From positions 434,001 to 498,000 of the forward strand of contig JAHQJS010000006.1 in the NCBI GenBank assembly GCA_019057385.1: a stretch of 64,000 bases of DNA, written 5' to 3'. Source of the stretch: Candidatus Borrarchaeum weybense (GTDB lineage: Archaea > Asgardarchaeota > Sifarchaeia > Borrarchaeales > Borrarchaeaceae). Each line of letters starts with the position of its first letter. The stretch's first letter is position 1. The notes under the pieces were generated by a model that saw nothing but the letters and a program-made list of their open reading frames with translations, was not told where the DNA came from and did no database searches. The position numbers and the translations under genes are program-made. Of this stretch, positions 24,763-32,758 are shown piece by piece.

Positions 24763-24993
24763 ATGACAAAATGTCCCCAATGTGAATCTGATAGTGTTGT
24801 AAGTGGATCTTTTGGAGGTGGGTTTACAATACCGACAATAGTTGCCTCATGTTTGAAATGTGGGCTATTTTGGCAAATTAGCGAACGGGATGGAATGGTA
24901 ATTAAGCGCCTGCCTGTTATAAAAGACTTCAGAAAAAAACACCGCGAAAAAATCTTAAAAAAGCAAGGAATTGAACCAACCCAGAAAGAATGA
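24763..24993 (+). CDS. Small zinc-ribbon protein
   Basis: 76 residues. Two Cys pairs, CPQC near the start and CLKCGLFW around residue 30, form a single zinc ribbon, followed by a basic helical tail (FRKKHREKILKKQG). ATG preceded by GAGGTGAG. Such proteins often bind nucleic acid or act as subunits of larger complexes, but nothing nearby tells which. Gene stands alone, about 70 bp before a membrane protein gene in the same direction. Confidence 0.65.
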   Translation: MTKCPQCESDSVVSGSFGGGFTIPTIVASCLKCGLFWQISERDGMVIKRLPVIKDFRKKHREKILKKQGIEPTQKE

Positions 24994-25065
24994 TTTCTCC
25001 CCTAGTTATTAACTCAATATCAAATTACTCTCGAAGATATAATAGATTAAAATGAAGGTGATCTA

Positions 25066-25674
25066 ATGAAGTTACCTCGCAAAACTTTTGAATTTGTAGA
25101 CAGTTCGCTTATTACTTACAGTCCTACAAGACTACGTATGGAATTTTATATCTCCTTCGCGTCAGTCTGCATCCTTCTAGCGTCTTTTGTGTTTTGGAAC
25201 AGCCCCGGCTGGATGTTTTATGCAGATATTGCCTATCTTCAACTTGTGTTAGGTTTGGTTTTGACTGTCGTTGCTATGACTTTCTTATGGATCGTCCTAA
25301 CCTTAGAAAAGTTTGTTGTAAAAAAAATAAGAATTAAGAAATATAAGATAGAAGTAATAGCATCCTTTGTAACTTTGCCCTTTGAGTTCTTCGTGGTGTA
25401 CGTCATACTAGATTTTATAGAGTATTTCAGACCAATATCATCTGTACTCCAAGGCATTACTGCAGCCTTCATAATTGTTGCACTGCTTCTCCTCTCTCTA
25501 TGGGCTGCGTTCTCTCTTGAAAGATGGCATTCTGTAAGAAAAAGCCTGTCTGGTGAAGATGAACAAATATCAGTTGAAGATTGGGTCGAAGAATACGAGA
25601 AAATAGATGAATCTGAGGAGGAGGACGAATACGTAAAAGAAAGAGAATTTGAAGAAATTGACTATTCGTCATAG
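25066..25674 (+). CDS. Four-segment membrane protein with acidic cytoplasmic tail
   Basis: 202 residues with hydrophobic segments near 26-45, 57-80, 100-119 and 128-150, then a strongly acidic tail (about 160-202) rich in Glu and Asp. ATG with GGTGAT upstream. No family recognised. The acidic tail, opposite in charge to the basic tail of the protein at 23602, is the only distinctive trait. Confidence 0.6.
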   Translation: MKLPRKTFEFVDSSLITYSPTRLRMEFYISFASVCILLASFVFWNSPGWMFYADIAYLQLVLGLVLTVVAMTFLWIVLTLEKFVVKKIRIKKYKIEVIASFVTLPFEFFVVYVILDFIEYFRPISSVLQGITAAFIIVALLLLSLWAAFSLERWHSVRKSLSGEDEQISVEDWVEEYEKIDESEEEDEYVKEREFEEIDYSS

Positions 25675-25947
25675 TGATTCCTCTCTTTTTCTATACTGTA
25701 TATAACATGTAATCCACTCTTCCCTTCTTACAATGGCGTTTAAGCGCTTCTATTTTTTAATCCTTTATGCATATTCTTTTCATAGGTGCGATTCCTCTCA
25801 TTCTTTCATAACTGCATATAAACTAAAGTTGATTGAATTACAAAAAAGTGAATTTGTTGATACTACTTGAGTACTATTTTCTTAGGACTTGGCGCCTTAT
25901 TGTAAACTTCATTAAAAATTGAGGTCGACGGTTAATCGGAAGTAAGC

Positions 25948-26016
25948 TTTATATATAACTTGTTATGGTATAGTTTTTCCAAACCTATACGTATAAACAA
26001 AAAAACCTAATTAGGT
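25948..26016 (+). promoter_or_regulatory. Promoter and two palindromes ahead of the C-biased membrane protein gene
   Basis: A clear TATA box, TTTATATATA, lies at 25948-25957. Downstream, TATACGTATA (25986-25995) and ACCTAATTAGGT (26005-26016) are perfect palindromes with centres 20 bp apart, about two helical turns. They lie in the presumed leader between transcript start (about 25982) and the GGTGAG ribosome binding site. They could be operator half-turn sites or weak hairpins. The rest of the 25675-25947 gap shows no gene. Confidence 0.45.
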
Positions 26017-26047
26017 AAAAATATAGGAAATTTCGGTGAGCATAAAA

Positions 26048-26623
26048 ATGCCATTTGCAGGAGCTGTTGGAGTACCCGCACCCGCTGTCGCCATTGGTAT
26101 GAGCGGATTAATCTTCCCATTGTGGGCCATCGGTGCCGCCATCTTTCTCGGCTATGAATTTACCCCAGCTGAGGGTAAAGCTCTCGGTGCTACCTGTCTA
26201 GTTGGTTGCTATTCATTAAGTTTCCAGGGGCTTTGGCACATCGTTGCTAACCCATTAGGTGGTGTCTTTAGCATCATCTTTGCCACGATTCCATTCATGT
26301 ATGCCGTTACCTGGCTCGTTGGCTTCTTTGTCAACGTCTTCGGATTTGACGGTAAAGTTCTTGGACAAGTATGTCTACAAGAAATGATACCGCAAATTAT
26401 AGCCTCGGTAGCATGTTGGATGGCTGGTGGAACTCAACCAATGCTACAAATTGACTTGTGGTTCTATATCCTTGTGCTATTTGGATTCTTCCTCTTTACA
26501 CACGGATACGGCGGAAAAGGCGGTGCGTACTACTGTGGGCTGTTCTGCTTCCTTTCCTGGATTGCTACCGTCCACCTACAATTCTGGTGGAGTGGAATCT
26601 TCGATCCAGGTCCCTTCTGGTAG
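26048..26623 (+). CDS. Six-segment membrane protein with C-ending codon bias, unknown function
   Basis: 191 residues with about six hydrophobic segments. Aromatic and Gly-rich motifs include VPAPAVAIGMSGLIFPLW, SFQGLWHIVANP, GYGGKGGAYYCGL and a C-terminal FWWSGIFDPGPFW. Codon choice differs from neighbours: ATC, GCC, TTC, ACC and GTC prevail, and G+C is clearly higher, which usually marks very high expression. The size and the PAP motif near the N-terminus recall acetate/succinate transporters (GPR1/FUN34/YaaH), but the NPAPLGL signature is not met, so I leave it unnamed. ATG at 26048 with GGTGAG 7 nt upstream. Confidence 0.6.
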   Translation: MPFAGAVGVPAPAVAIGMSGLIFPLWAIGAAIFLGYEFTPAEGKALGATCLVGCYSLSFQGLWHIVANPLGGVFSIIFATIPFMYAVTWLVGFFVNVFGFDGKVLGQVCLQEMIPQIIASVACWMAGGTQPMLQIDLWFYILVLFGFFLFTHGYGGKGGAYYCGLFCFLSWIATVHLQFWWSGIFDPGPFW

Positions 26624-26789
26624 GAAGCCTGACATCTGCGTAGTAAAAGCACAAAACCCTTTTTTTTCTTTTTTTCCATTTTCTAGCTTCTCAAGTTTGT
26701 TAAGTTGTTTTCATATTCTAGATGTTTGAATGTAAAACAGAATTATTCAAGTTTTCAAACCTGTCGAATAGCACAATGGAGAGGATAAA

Positions 26790-27320
26790 CTGACAGAAAT
26801 TTCACGTAACGAAATTGAAAATGCCTTTACTGGTAGTTTCACAAAAAAGGAACTAACTGAAATAGCAAAAGAACACGATCTTAAGGGATTATCAAAACTT
26901 AAGAAACAAGAACTTATCGATTTTTTATTTAAGAATGTAGATTTAGCAACCTTATATACCTACGCAGAAGAATGTATCAAAAAACAGCGGAAGCTGAAAG
27001 CTGAAATAAAAGACTTATCATTTGAAGAACTTCTTGCCAAACTTACTGATGAAAAGAGACTAAAAAATGGCTTATCAATCCCTGACTCTGAGGTAAAACT
27101 CATAGAAGAGGGGGAAGGCACTTGGCATTTCAGAATAAAAAACTATAATTGTCAAATTGACGTGAATCGTCGGATAATTCGTCATGATTGTACTGATTGG
27201 GGTTTTCGCGGGAAAAAAGAACATATCCTATGCAAACACATGATCAAAGCGATCTCGAAGATTGATAATGCAGAAACTATTGTGAAACGTCTAATTTTAG
27301 ATAGATGGGTCTATCTATGA
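26790..27320 (+). CDS. SWIM-like zinc finger protein with probable CTG start
   Basis: 176 residues. The N-terminal part has FTKKELTEIAKEHDLKGLS followed by KLKKQELIDFLF, a Rho-N/SAP-like helical motif that often binds nucleic acid. A basic, helical middle follows. The C-terminal half contains RRIIRHDCTDW...EHILCKHMIKA, where C-x(n)-C-x-H fits a SWIM-type zinc finger (first Cys partner reduced). The frame has no ATG, GTG or TTG before the conserved part; GGAGAGG lies 5 nt upstream of CTG 26790, which is the natural start. Downstream, 27321-27500 contains an AT-rich stretch with a short frame (GALIYELLGDCDSFKW) that has no start and may be a decayed gene. Confidence 0.65.
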   Translation: MTEISRNEIENAFTGSFTKKELTEIAKEHDLKGLSKLKKQELIDFLFKNVDLATLYTYAEECIKKQRKLKAEIKDLSFEELLAKLTDEKRLKNGLSIPDSEVKLIEEGEGTWHFRIKNYNCQIDVNRRIIRHDCTDWGFRGKKEHILCKHMIKAISKIDNAETIVKRLILDRWVYL

Positions 27321-27503
27321 GGATCTTCAGTCGTAATTACTTTCCAATGAAAAATCCAATGGAGCTCTTATTTATGAACTTCTAGGAGATTGTGATTCCT
27401 TTAAATGGAGTACCACGCAAGAGGTACTTGCAGCAACAACTAGCGGACTTAATTTAATTTATAAATTTTGAAAACTATTATTCAAAATATATGGTTTAAA
27501 TGA

Positions 27504-29975
27504 ATGATTATAATTATTAAACGCTTAATTCTCGGAAGTGATTATTTGAGTGAATTATTATCAGCAATAATATTTGCATTGATTTTTGGTGCATTATCTT
27601 GGATCCCTGGATTTGGAGATTTAATGTTTAGAGTTACGGACTTAGCAGGAGTTACGGAATTAGCAGGAATCGAAATAGCGCCAGGTCACCCATTACTTAT
27701 TTGGGTAGGATTTGGGTTTGCGATAGGTATAGGATGTCGTTTCCTTTTAGATGCCTATACTACTCTTATGAAATTAGGGTCTGCAGGAGTACGTGGTGCT
27801 ACTGAAGGATTCTTTAGCGGAGGAGAGACGCAAAAAAGTGCTGTAACATCAATTGTGCTCTTTGGGTGCGCAATTTCCATCGTTTCACTTACAAGTTATA
27901 TTACAGTCTACATAACTCCAGTTTTTGAATATCTTCAATTAGTGGAAAATACGCTTCTTATAATCGGAGACTATTTAGCAATCACTCTTGGTGTGGTTCT
28001 CATATTTATTGGTGTTATATCTTACCGGACGGGAAGGTTCGTGAGAACTGTTGCGAGAAAACAGGTTAGTGCACCGCAATTTCTGTTTGGAGCATTCTTC
28101 TTTGGTCTGATGCAAATTGTAGATCTTAGAGTCGGAATTTTCGCCCTGGTTATTGCATTTCTTGCAGCAGGTTTTTCTCCATCATTAGCATTGAGAATTC
28201 CGCTCTTTTTTGCAATTCCTAGTTCCTTGATGACAGCTTTTGGTTTGATTAGTCGAACTGGAGGTGTAGTTCTTACAGATTCTATAGTTATAGTATTAAT
28301 TCTTGTGAGTGCACTTTCAACATTTGTAGTGCTATCGTTTGTGTTTCGATTTACTGAAAAATTGAGTTTAGGAAGTTTTAGTGGATTAATTGGAATTCTT
28401 ATTTTGGTCGTAAGCAGCAGCATTCTCTTTGGATTCAGTTTAGACAAACTTGGATATTATGCTCTTTTTGGAATAGGAGCTGTTGGTGCAAGTATTTTCT
28501 CCGTTGAATTGTTCACAGAGGTTAGCAGAAGAAGCAAAGTTAAAGGTATTACTAAAGAGATTTTAGATGACACAAAAAGAGCGACAGAGCAAGCGAGAAT
28601 AATCAGAGCAGTTGAAGTAAATAATCTCACGACAAGTTCTGGTGAACTTAAAGAAATAGCCGAACCGATGAATTTTGTTATAATGCAAGGGAGGATTGAA
28701 CGAACAAATTCAATGGTTAAATCAGTTTCGGAGAGTGAATTACGACGAATTCAAAGTGAAATAAGTGATCCAGATCCCAAGAAACGTAAAGAAATCCAAC
28801 AGAAATTGAATGACATTATGGCATCATTGCCAACATTGACACTTCAAGAGTTTTCAAAAGTTAAAGAATTGGGAACTGAACTTGAGTTAGCGCTCTCAGA
28901 TGAATCTGAATGGGTGCGTTATTTTGCAGTGGATTCTTTGGCCCATCTTCTCTCAGCGTATGGAATGGTTTTGGAGAACACCCTTCCCGAATGGGTAACG
29001 GATGTCGTTGAAAAACTAAAACTTCTTCTAAATGATGTCGATCTTGATGTCCGTTATATGACTGCAAAAACAATTGGCGTTATTGGAAGCATCGACCCAG
29101 AGAAAGTGCGTTCAGTTATTCCACAATTAAGTCAACTTACTGATGATGTAAACAAGGAAGTACGCTATGTAACAATAGATTCTCTTAAGAACATCGTTTT
29201 GTTTGAAGTTATTTCTTCAGGTTTGCCACGCATAATTGACAAGTTTAATGATTCAGATAAAGATGTACGTCTGATAGCAATCCGGGCTACTTGTGAACTC
29301 TATAAGAATTTCCCAGACAAAATGGACTCAGTGATTGAACCCTTAAAGGAATTACAAAAAGATTCTGATAAAGACGTCAGGAAGGAAGCATTTGCTGCTC
29401 TCTCTGTTATTTCCGCTGAAGAAGCGAGGGCTATCCCAATAAGTGAAATAGCAGAGGATGAAATAAAGGCGGTAGCAGAGGTACCAGCAGAAAAGACAGT
29501 AAAACTACGTCCTACAATTACTACTCTGACCTCAAATCTTAAATGGAAGCAAAAAGACTTAGGAAAAATGCTAAAAGTAATCGAAAAAGGCCCTAACATG
29601 ACTTACACAGTTTCAATTGCATTTAAAAACAGTAGTGGCATAACCCTGAAAAAACTGAAGATCATTGATGAACTACCACGCTCCTTTGAAATTACTAATT
29701 TCCTGCCAAAAAAAGAGAAGCCAAAGATTAAAACTCAAGAAGATGCAAAAGAAGCAACTTGGACGCTCAAGAACTTAGATACTGATCAGATATTTACAGT
29801 GGCATATATAGCTAATGGGTCAGAATCATATTTGTCAAAACCTCCAAGAGTTGAAATTGATGGCTTTGTAGAAACAGGGACAACTACAGATGCTATGGAT
29901 AAAGCGAAGAGGAAGAAATTCAGACTGCCAGTATTACACGCAAGACTGAGAAAACAGCAAATCGCTGAAGCATAG
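27504..29975 (+). CDS. Large membrane protein with HEAT repeats and a C-terminal beta-sandwich domain
   Basis: 823 residues in three parts. Residues about 10-350 are membrane-embedded with eight or nine hydrophobic segments. Residues about 420-640 are HEAT-type repeats, each with the motif VRY/VRL-x2-A/V (for example VRYFAVDSLAHLL, VRYMTAKTIGVIG, VRLIAIRATCELY, VRKEAFAALSVIS). Residues about 690-800 resemble a DUF11/COG1361 beta-sandwich (MTYTVSIAFKNSSG, LKIIDELPRSFEI). The combination of a membrane platform and a cytoplasmic solenoid suggests a scaffold. The next gene starts 25 bp after its stop, in the same direction, so the two likely form an operon. Confidence 0.7.
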   Translation: MIIIIKRLILGSDYLSELLSAIIFALIFGALSWIPGFGDLMFRVTDLAGVTELAGIEIAPGHPLLIWVGFGFAIGIGCRFLLDAYTTLMKLGSAGVRGATEGFFSGGETQKSAVTSIVLFGCAISIVSLTSYITVYITPVFEYLQLVENTLLIIGDYLAITLGVVLIFIGVISYRTGRFVRTVARKQVSAPQFLFGAFFFGLMQIVDLRVGIFALVIAFLAAGFSPSLALRIPLFFAIPSSLMTAFGLISRTGGVVLTDSIVIVLILVSALSTFVVLSFVFRFTEKLSLGSFSGLIGILILVVSSSILFGFSLDKLGYYALFGIGAVGASIFSVELFTEVSRRSKVKGITKEILDDTKRATEQARIIRAVEVNNLTTSSGELKEIAEPMNFVIMQGRIERTNSMVKSVSESELRRIQSEISDPDPKKRKEIQQKLNDIMASLPTLTLQEFSKVKELGTELELALSDESEWVRYFAVDSLAHLLSAYGMVLENTLPEWVTDVVEKLKLLLNDVDLDVRYMTAKTIGVIGSIDPEKVRSVIPQLSQLTDDVNKEVRYVTIDSLKNIVLFEVISSGLPRIIDKFNDSDKDVRLIAIRATCELYKNFPDKMDSVIEPLKELQKDSDKDVRKEAFAALSVISAEEARAIPISEIAEDEIKAVAEVPAEKTVKLRPTITTLTSNLKWKQKDLGKMLKVIEKGPNMTYTVSIAFKNSSGITLKKLKIIDELPRSFEITNFLPKKEKPKIKTQEDAKEATWTLKNLDTDQIFTVAYIANGSESYLSKPPRVEIDGFVETGTTTDAMDKAKRKKFRLPVLHARLRKQQIAEA

Positions 29976-30000
29976 AATTTCCTTACAAAAGGTGAAGAAA

Positions 30001-30864
30001 ATGAGATCGATTGTAAATGATGAAGCTATGATTGAGTTATTATCAAATCTATATCCTCCACTCACAGTAAAAGAGATCAAGGATGTTTTACCAGACTTTT
30101 CATCGAATAAAGACAAAGATATTAAGGATATTTTAAATAAGCTTAGTTCTACAAGCGAAATGGCTCTTCCTTCTCTTTTTAAGAGCATTGTGCTTGAAAA
30201 AAGAGGAACATTCAAGAGTGAAATGAAGAAAAAAACAGAAAGTTATTTTCAAGATGAAGTTAGTTTAGACGCATACAAGACTGATGTTACAATTGGAAAA
30301 GGCAAGACTGTTCTAAAAATTGATATTTTAGGGAGGAAAGAGAATAACGATATTTGCTCTTTTGTCATGGAAAACTTAGATATCGAATCTTTTGAAAGTT
30401 TTAAGACAATGCTGGTCACAATTCTTTCTTATGCAAAGATTTCTCCAGTTGAAATTTATTTAGTAACTCCAAAGGAAACAGATAACAAAATTGTGGAGCA
30501 TGTGAAAAAAAACAAAGCATTAAAATATGTGAAAACTTCTGGAACTGAAATTGATGCCGAGTTCAAACCAATTCTTTACGAATCAGAGATTTCTCGCACG
30601 GCAACCTTAACAATTGAAAAAGAAGATATCTTCGGAGATACAATTCAGATTGGCAGTTTTTCAGGCAGTAGTTTTAAGGATAAAGATGAGCTAATAAAGT
30701 TACTTATAGAAAAATATAGCAAATATGGTGAAGAAATATTTCGTTGCAAATCGTTAGATCATTTCAATAAGAAAACCAGTAAATTCAGCTTTGATACGAC
30801 AACTACATTAGCCTCGGACGTTACAGAAATCACTCAAACCACTCGTTTTAAAGAAAATAAATAA
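30001..30864 (+). CDS. Protein of unknown function, operon partner of the HEAT membrane protein
   Basis: 287 residues, soluble, with alternating helices and strands and many Lys/Asp/Glu residues. No motif was recognised. A middle section (VTIGKGKTVLKIDILG and later VEIYLVTPKETDNKIV) looks like an alpha/beta core, perhaps nuclease-like, but there is no clear catalytic set. ATG at 30001 with GGTGA 6 nt upstream; it follows the HEAT protein gene by 25 bp. Confidence 0.6.
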   Translation: MRSIVNDEAMIELLSNLYPPLTVKEIKDVLPDFSSNKDKDIKDILNKLSSTSEMALPSLFKSIVLEKRGTFKSEMKKKTESYFQDEVSLDAYKTDVTIGKGKTVLKIDILGRKENNDICSFVMENLDIESFESFKTMLVTILSYAKISPVEIYLVTPKETDNKIVEHVKKNKALKYVKTSGTEIDAEFKPILYESEISRTATLTIEKEDIFGDTIQIGSFSGSSFKDKDELIKLLIEKYSKYGEEIFRCKSLDHFNKKTSKFSFDTTTTLASDVTEITQTTRFKENK

Positions 30865-30915
30865 AGCAGAAAAGTTTCTGAGTTGTTGTTAAACTCAAAG
30901 TATTTAAAAGAAAAA

Positions 30916-31039
30916 TGGCGGCTCCCGAGCGGATTTTCGTATTCATTTTTGAATTTTACAAATATATCGAACCGCAAGCCCTCATCGAGCTACCGGGTTT
31001 GAAGCCCGGTGCGCGAGACCACTCGTGCTTTCGGGAGCC
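30916..31039 (-). tRNA. tRNA-Sec (anticodon UCA) with a 32-nt intron in the T loop
   Basis: On the minus strand the gene folds as follows. The acceptor stem has 9 perfect pairs (GGCTCCCGA with TCGGGAGCC), then discriminator G73 and an encoded CCA (30916-30918). The D arm has 7 positions (GCACGAG with CTCGCGC, one A-C mismatch) and a 4-nt loop TGGT. The anticodon stem has 6 pairs (ACCGGG/CCCGGT) and loop CTTCAAA, giving anticodon UCA. The variable arm has 5 pairs (AGCTC/GGGCT), and the T stem 4 pairs (GCGG/CCGC). The 9+4 fold, long D stem, tiny D loop, G73 and UCA anticodon are all diagnostic of archaeal/eukaryal selenocysteine tRNA. The raw T loop is 39 nt instead of 7 and is explained by an intron. 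Mature length would be about 92 nt with CCA. Confidence 0.93.
30934..30965 (-). other. Predicted bulge-helix-bulge intron in the T loop of tRNA-Sec
   Basis: The T stem GCGG/CCGC is followed by a 4-bp helix TTCG/CGAA and an inner helix TATTT/GAATA (one T-G pair). Between the helices lie two 3-nt bulges on opposite strands (ATA and AAT), the exact geometry cut by archaeal splicing endonuclease. Cutting after the second base of each bulge removes 32 nt and leaves a 7-nt T loop TTCGATT, the TTCRA consensus. That the rule-based cut restores a canonical loop is strong support. Confidence 0.85.
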
Positions 31040-31054
31040 GACTGAACTATCTAC

Positions 31055-31067
31055 TTAAGTATAATTC
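31055..31067 (-). promoter_or_regulatory. Promoter of the tRNA-Sec gene
   Basis: On the minus strand, AATTATACTTA stands about 25 nt upstream of the first base of the tRNA (31039), the distance expected between an archaeal TATA box and a transcript start at or near the mature 5' end. No gene overlaps the site. Confidence 0.45.
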
Positions 31068-31150
31068 TCTATATTTGACTCTCATTATAAATGGGTCTTT
31101 TCATCTCTTAAAAAATAAGCTGTTTGTATTCTTTTTTAAGATGGTTTTCT

Positions 31151-32188
31151 TTAGTATGTGCGCTCTACAAAATACGTTGCAATATTTTCTAACATCTTTT
31201 TTGCTGATGAATCAGGAAAATTTAATAATTGTTTTCTAGCCTCTTCTTTTAACTCCTTCGCTTTTTCTTCAGCTTTTTGAGGTGCTTTAGTTGATTTTAT
31301 AAGATCAATTACTTCATTTACTTCTTCATCTGTTACCTTTTCTTTTCGCAAAACATTCAAGACATATTCTCTTTGTTTACTTTCAAGTTCCTCCAAAGCA
31401 TAAAGTACAGCAATATTACCCATTTTATGTTCTTTGATGTCATGTCCGACTGGTTTCCCTAATTTTTCTGCGTCGGCAAATAAATCTAGCACATCATCTT
31501 TGGCTTGAAATGCCAATCCAGCGTTCCATCCATAAGAACTTGCTGCTTCAATCATTTCTTTAGAACCATTGGCACATATCACGCCAACTTCACACGCTGC
31601 TTTTATCAGAACTGCTGTTTTATCTCCAACCATTTCAAAATAATCATCGAGGGTTATCGTTTTATATCTCTTTTCTAAAATATACTCTTCATCGCGACCT
31701 GCTTGTTCAAAGAGTACGTCCTTGCGTTCTCCTTCAACCAACTGTCGTACGACGTCAGAAAAGATCTTGTTAATAGTTTCTGATGCGGGCGATTTTAAAG
31801 CAGATAAAAAAATCGCTTCTCTATAATGCATACCTGCAAGTAATGCAATTGGAAGACCAAATTTCACGAAGGTTGTGGGTCGATTCCTCCTGTAAGGCGA
31901 TCTATCGATGATATCGTCCATTAACAAGGAGTAATTATGAATTAATTCAATTCCAGCAGCTGAACTCAATGCATCCTCAGTATTGCCATTAGCTAATTCA
32001 CAAAATAATAAAGTAAGCACAGGACGAAGTCTTTTTCCCCCAGAAGCAACTTGATATAATATCACTTCTTGAAAATCTTGAGTCGTATCCTCTAATAATA
32101 ATTCCTCAATCTTGTTTTCAATAGGTCCGATAGTTTGCTTCAAATGTTGCTCAATCTCTTTTTTGAGTATCATTACTTCATCTGACAT
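31151..32188 (-). CDS. Polyprenyl/geranylgeranyl diphosphate synthase
   Basis: 345-residue trans-prenyltransferase that condenses isopentenyl units into the C15-C20+ chains of archaeal ether lipids or quinones. The first Asp-rich motif is MDDIIDRSPYRRNRP and the second is FQAKDDVLDLF. SGGKRLRPVLTLLF precedes them, containing the pyrophosphate-binding GGKRLRP. All catalytic positions are present; chain length depends on the residues before the first DDxxD (ELIHNYSLLMDD) and is probably geranylgeranyl. ATG at 32188 is chosen. Mevalonate kinase is 5 kb away. Confidence 0.92.
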   Translation of the reverse strand: MSDEVMILKKEIEQHLKQTIGPIENKIEELLLEDTTQDFQEVILYQVASGGKRLRPVLTLLFCELANGNTEDALSSAAGIELIHNYSLLMDDIIDRSPYRRNRPTTFVKFGLPIALLAGMHYREAIFLSALKSPASETINKIFSDVVRQLVEGERKDVLFEQAGRDEEYILEKRYKTITLDDYFEMVGDKTAVLIKAACEVGVICANGSKEMIEAASSYGWNAGLAFQAKDDVLDLFADAEKLGKPVGHDIKEHKMGNIAVLYALEELESKQREYVLNVLRKEKVTDEEVNEVIDLIKSTKAPQKAEEKAKELKEEARKQLLNFPDSSAKKMLENIATYFVERTY

Positions 32189-32197
32189 TGATTTCAA

Positions 32198-32566
32198 CTG
32201 CCTTTAATCATATTACGCAATATCATTAATGATATTGAAACGATTTTATGAATGAATAATCCGCATTTTAGTATTTTAGGTTTTAAACATTTTACTTTTT
32301 TGAGTTCATTTAAAGAGAAATATGATTCTTTGAATGTTGTTCACTGGAGTATATTTCCTCAAAAACGAAACTTTTGAATGAACATAGGTCTACGTTTCAC
32401 TTACGCCTTTAGCTTTACTGTTGAATTGCAGGCGGAGAATTTTACCACAATTATTTTAATAATCGAAATCGTGTCTCTCTTAATTTTCCCTCCTTTCCCA
32501 TTTGGATCTTTCTCATCTTTGTGGGAATTATGATTTCAAACAATTCAAAAGCGGAAGGTGATCAAT
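32198..32566. other. Intergenic region, about 370 bp
   Basis: A+T-rich. No convincing gene on either strand. It holds the promoter of the prenyl synthase gene (leftward) and, near its right end, the ribosome binding site of the 44-residue gene. Small inverted motifs such as CATTAATGATATTG near 32223 are probably chance. Confidence 0.5.
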
Positions 32567-32701
32567 GTGACATGCGATCAATATGATGCTGAAGCCGGAC
32601 TTTGTAAATTGCTAAACTTTAAGTTTTATGAGGGCATGGATAGGCCATGCGAATACGTCAAGGATCCCGCAGTCTGCCCTGTAGTTAACATGAAAGGGTA
32701 G
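32567..32701 (+). CDS. Short cysteine-containing protein, 44 residues
   Basis: GTG start with GAAGGTGAT 4 nt upstream. The peptide has four cysteines, in TCDQYDAEAGLCKLL and RPCEYVKDPAVCPVV, with aromatic and proline residues around them, suggesting a small metal-binding or disulfide fold. Codon use is normal and the ribosome binding site is good, which favours a real gene, but no family is recognised. Confidence 0.45.
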   Translation: MTCDQYDAEAGLCKLLNFKFYEGMDRPCEYVKDPAVCPVVNMKG

Positions 32702-32758
32702 TCATTTTTCTTTTTTCTATTTTTATTATCGACTAGAAATACTTTCAGTGAGCATTTT

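Noticed and set aside
26048..26623. Naming the gene as acetate/succinate transporter (SatP)
   Set aside because: Size, segment count and a PAP motif are compatible, but the defining NPAPLGL signature is not present, so a name would be a guess.
27321..27500. Additional gene after the SWIM-like gene
   Set aside because: A frame reads GALIYELLGDCDSFKW and further, but it has no start codon, no ribosome binding site and is only about 45 codons; at most a remnant.
32565..32600. ATG-TGA selenoprotein start (32565)
   Set aside because: An ATG followed at once by TGA was considered because a tRNA-Sec gene is nearby, but the reading frame closes soon and the GTG frame at 32567 with a good ribosome binding site is more sensible.
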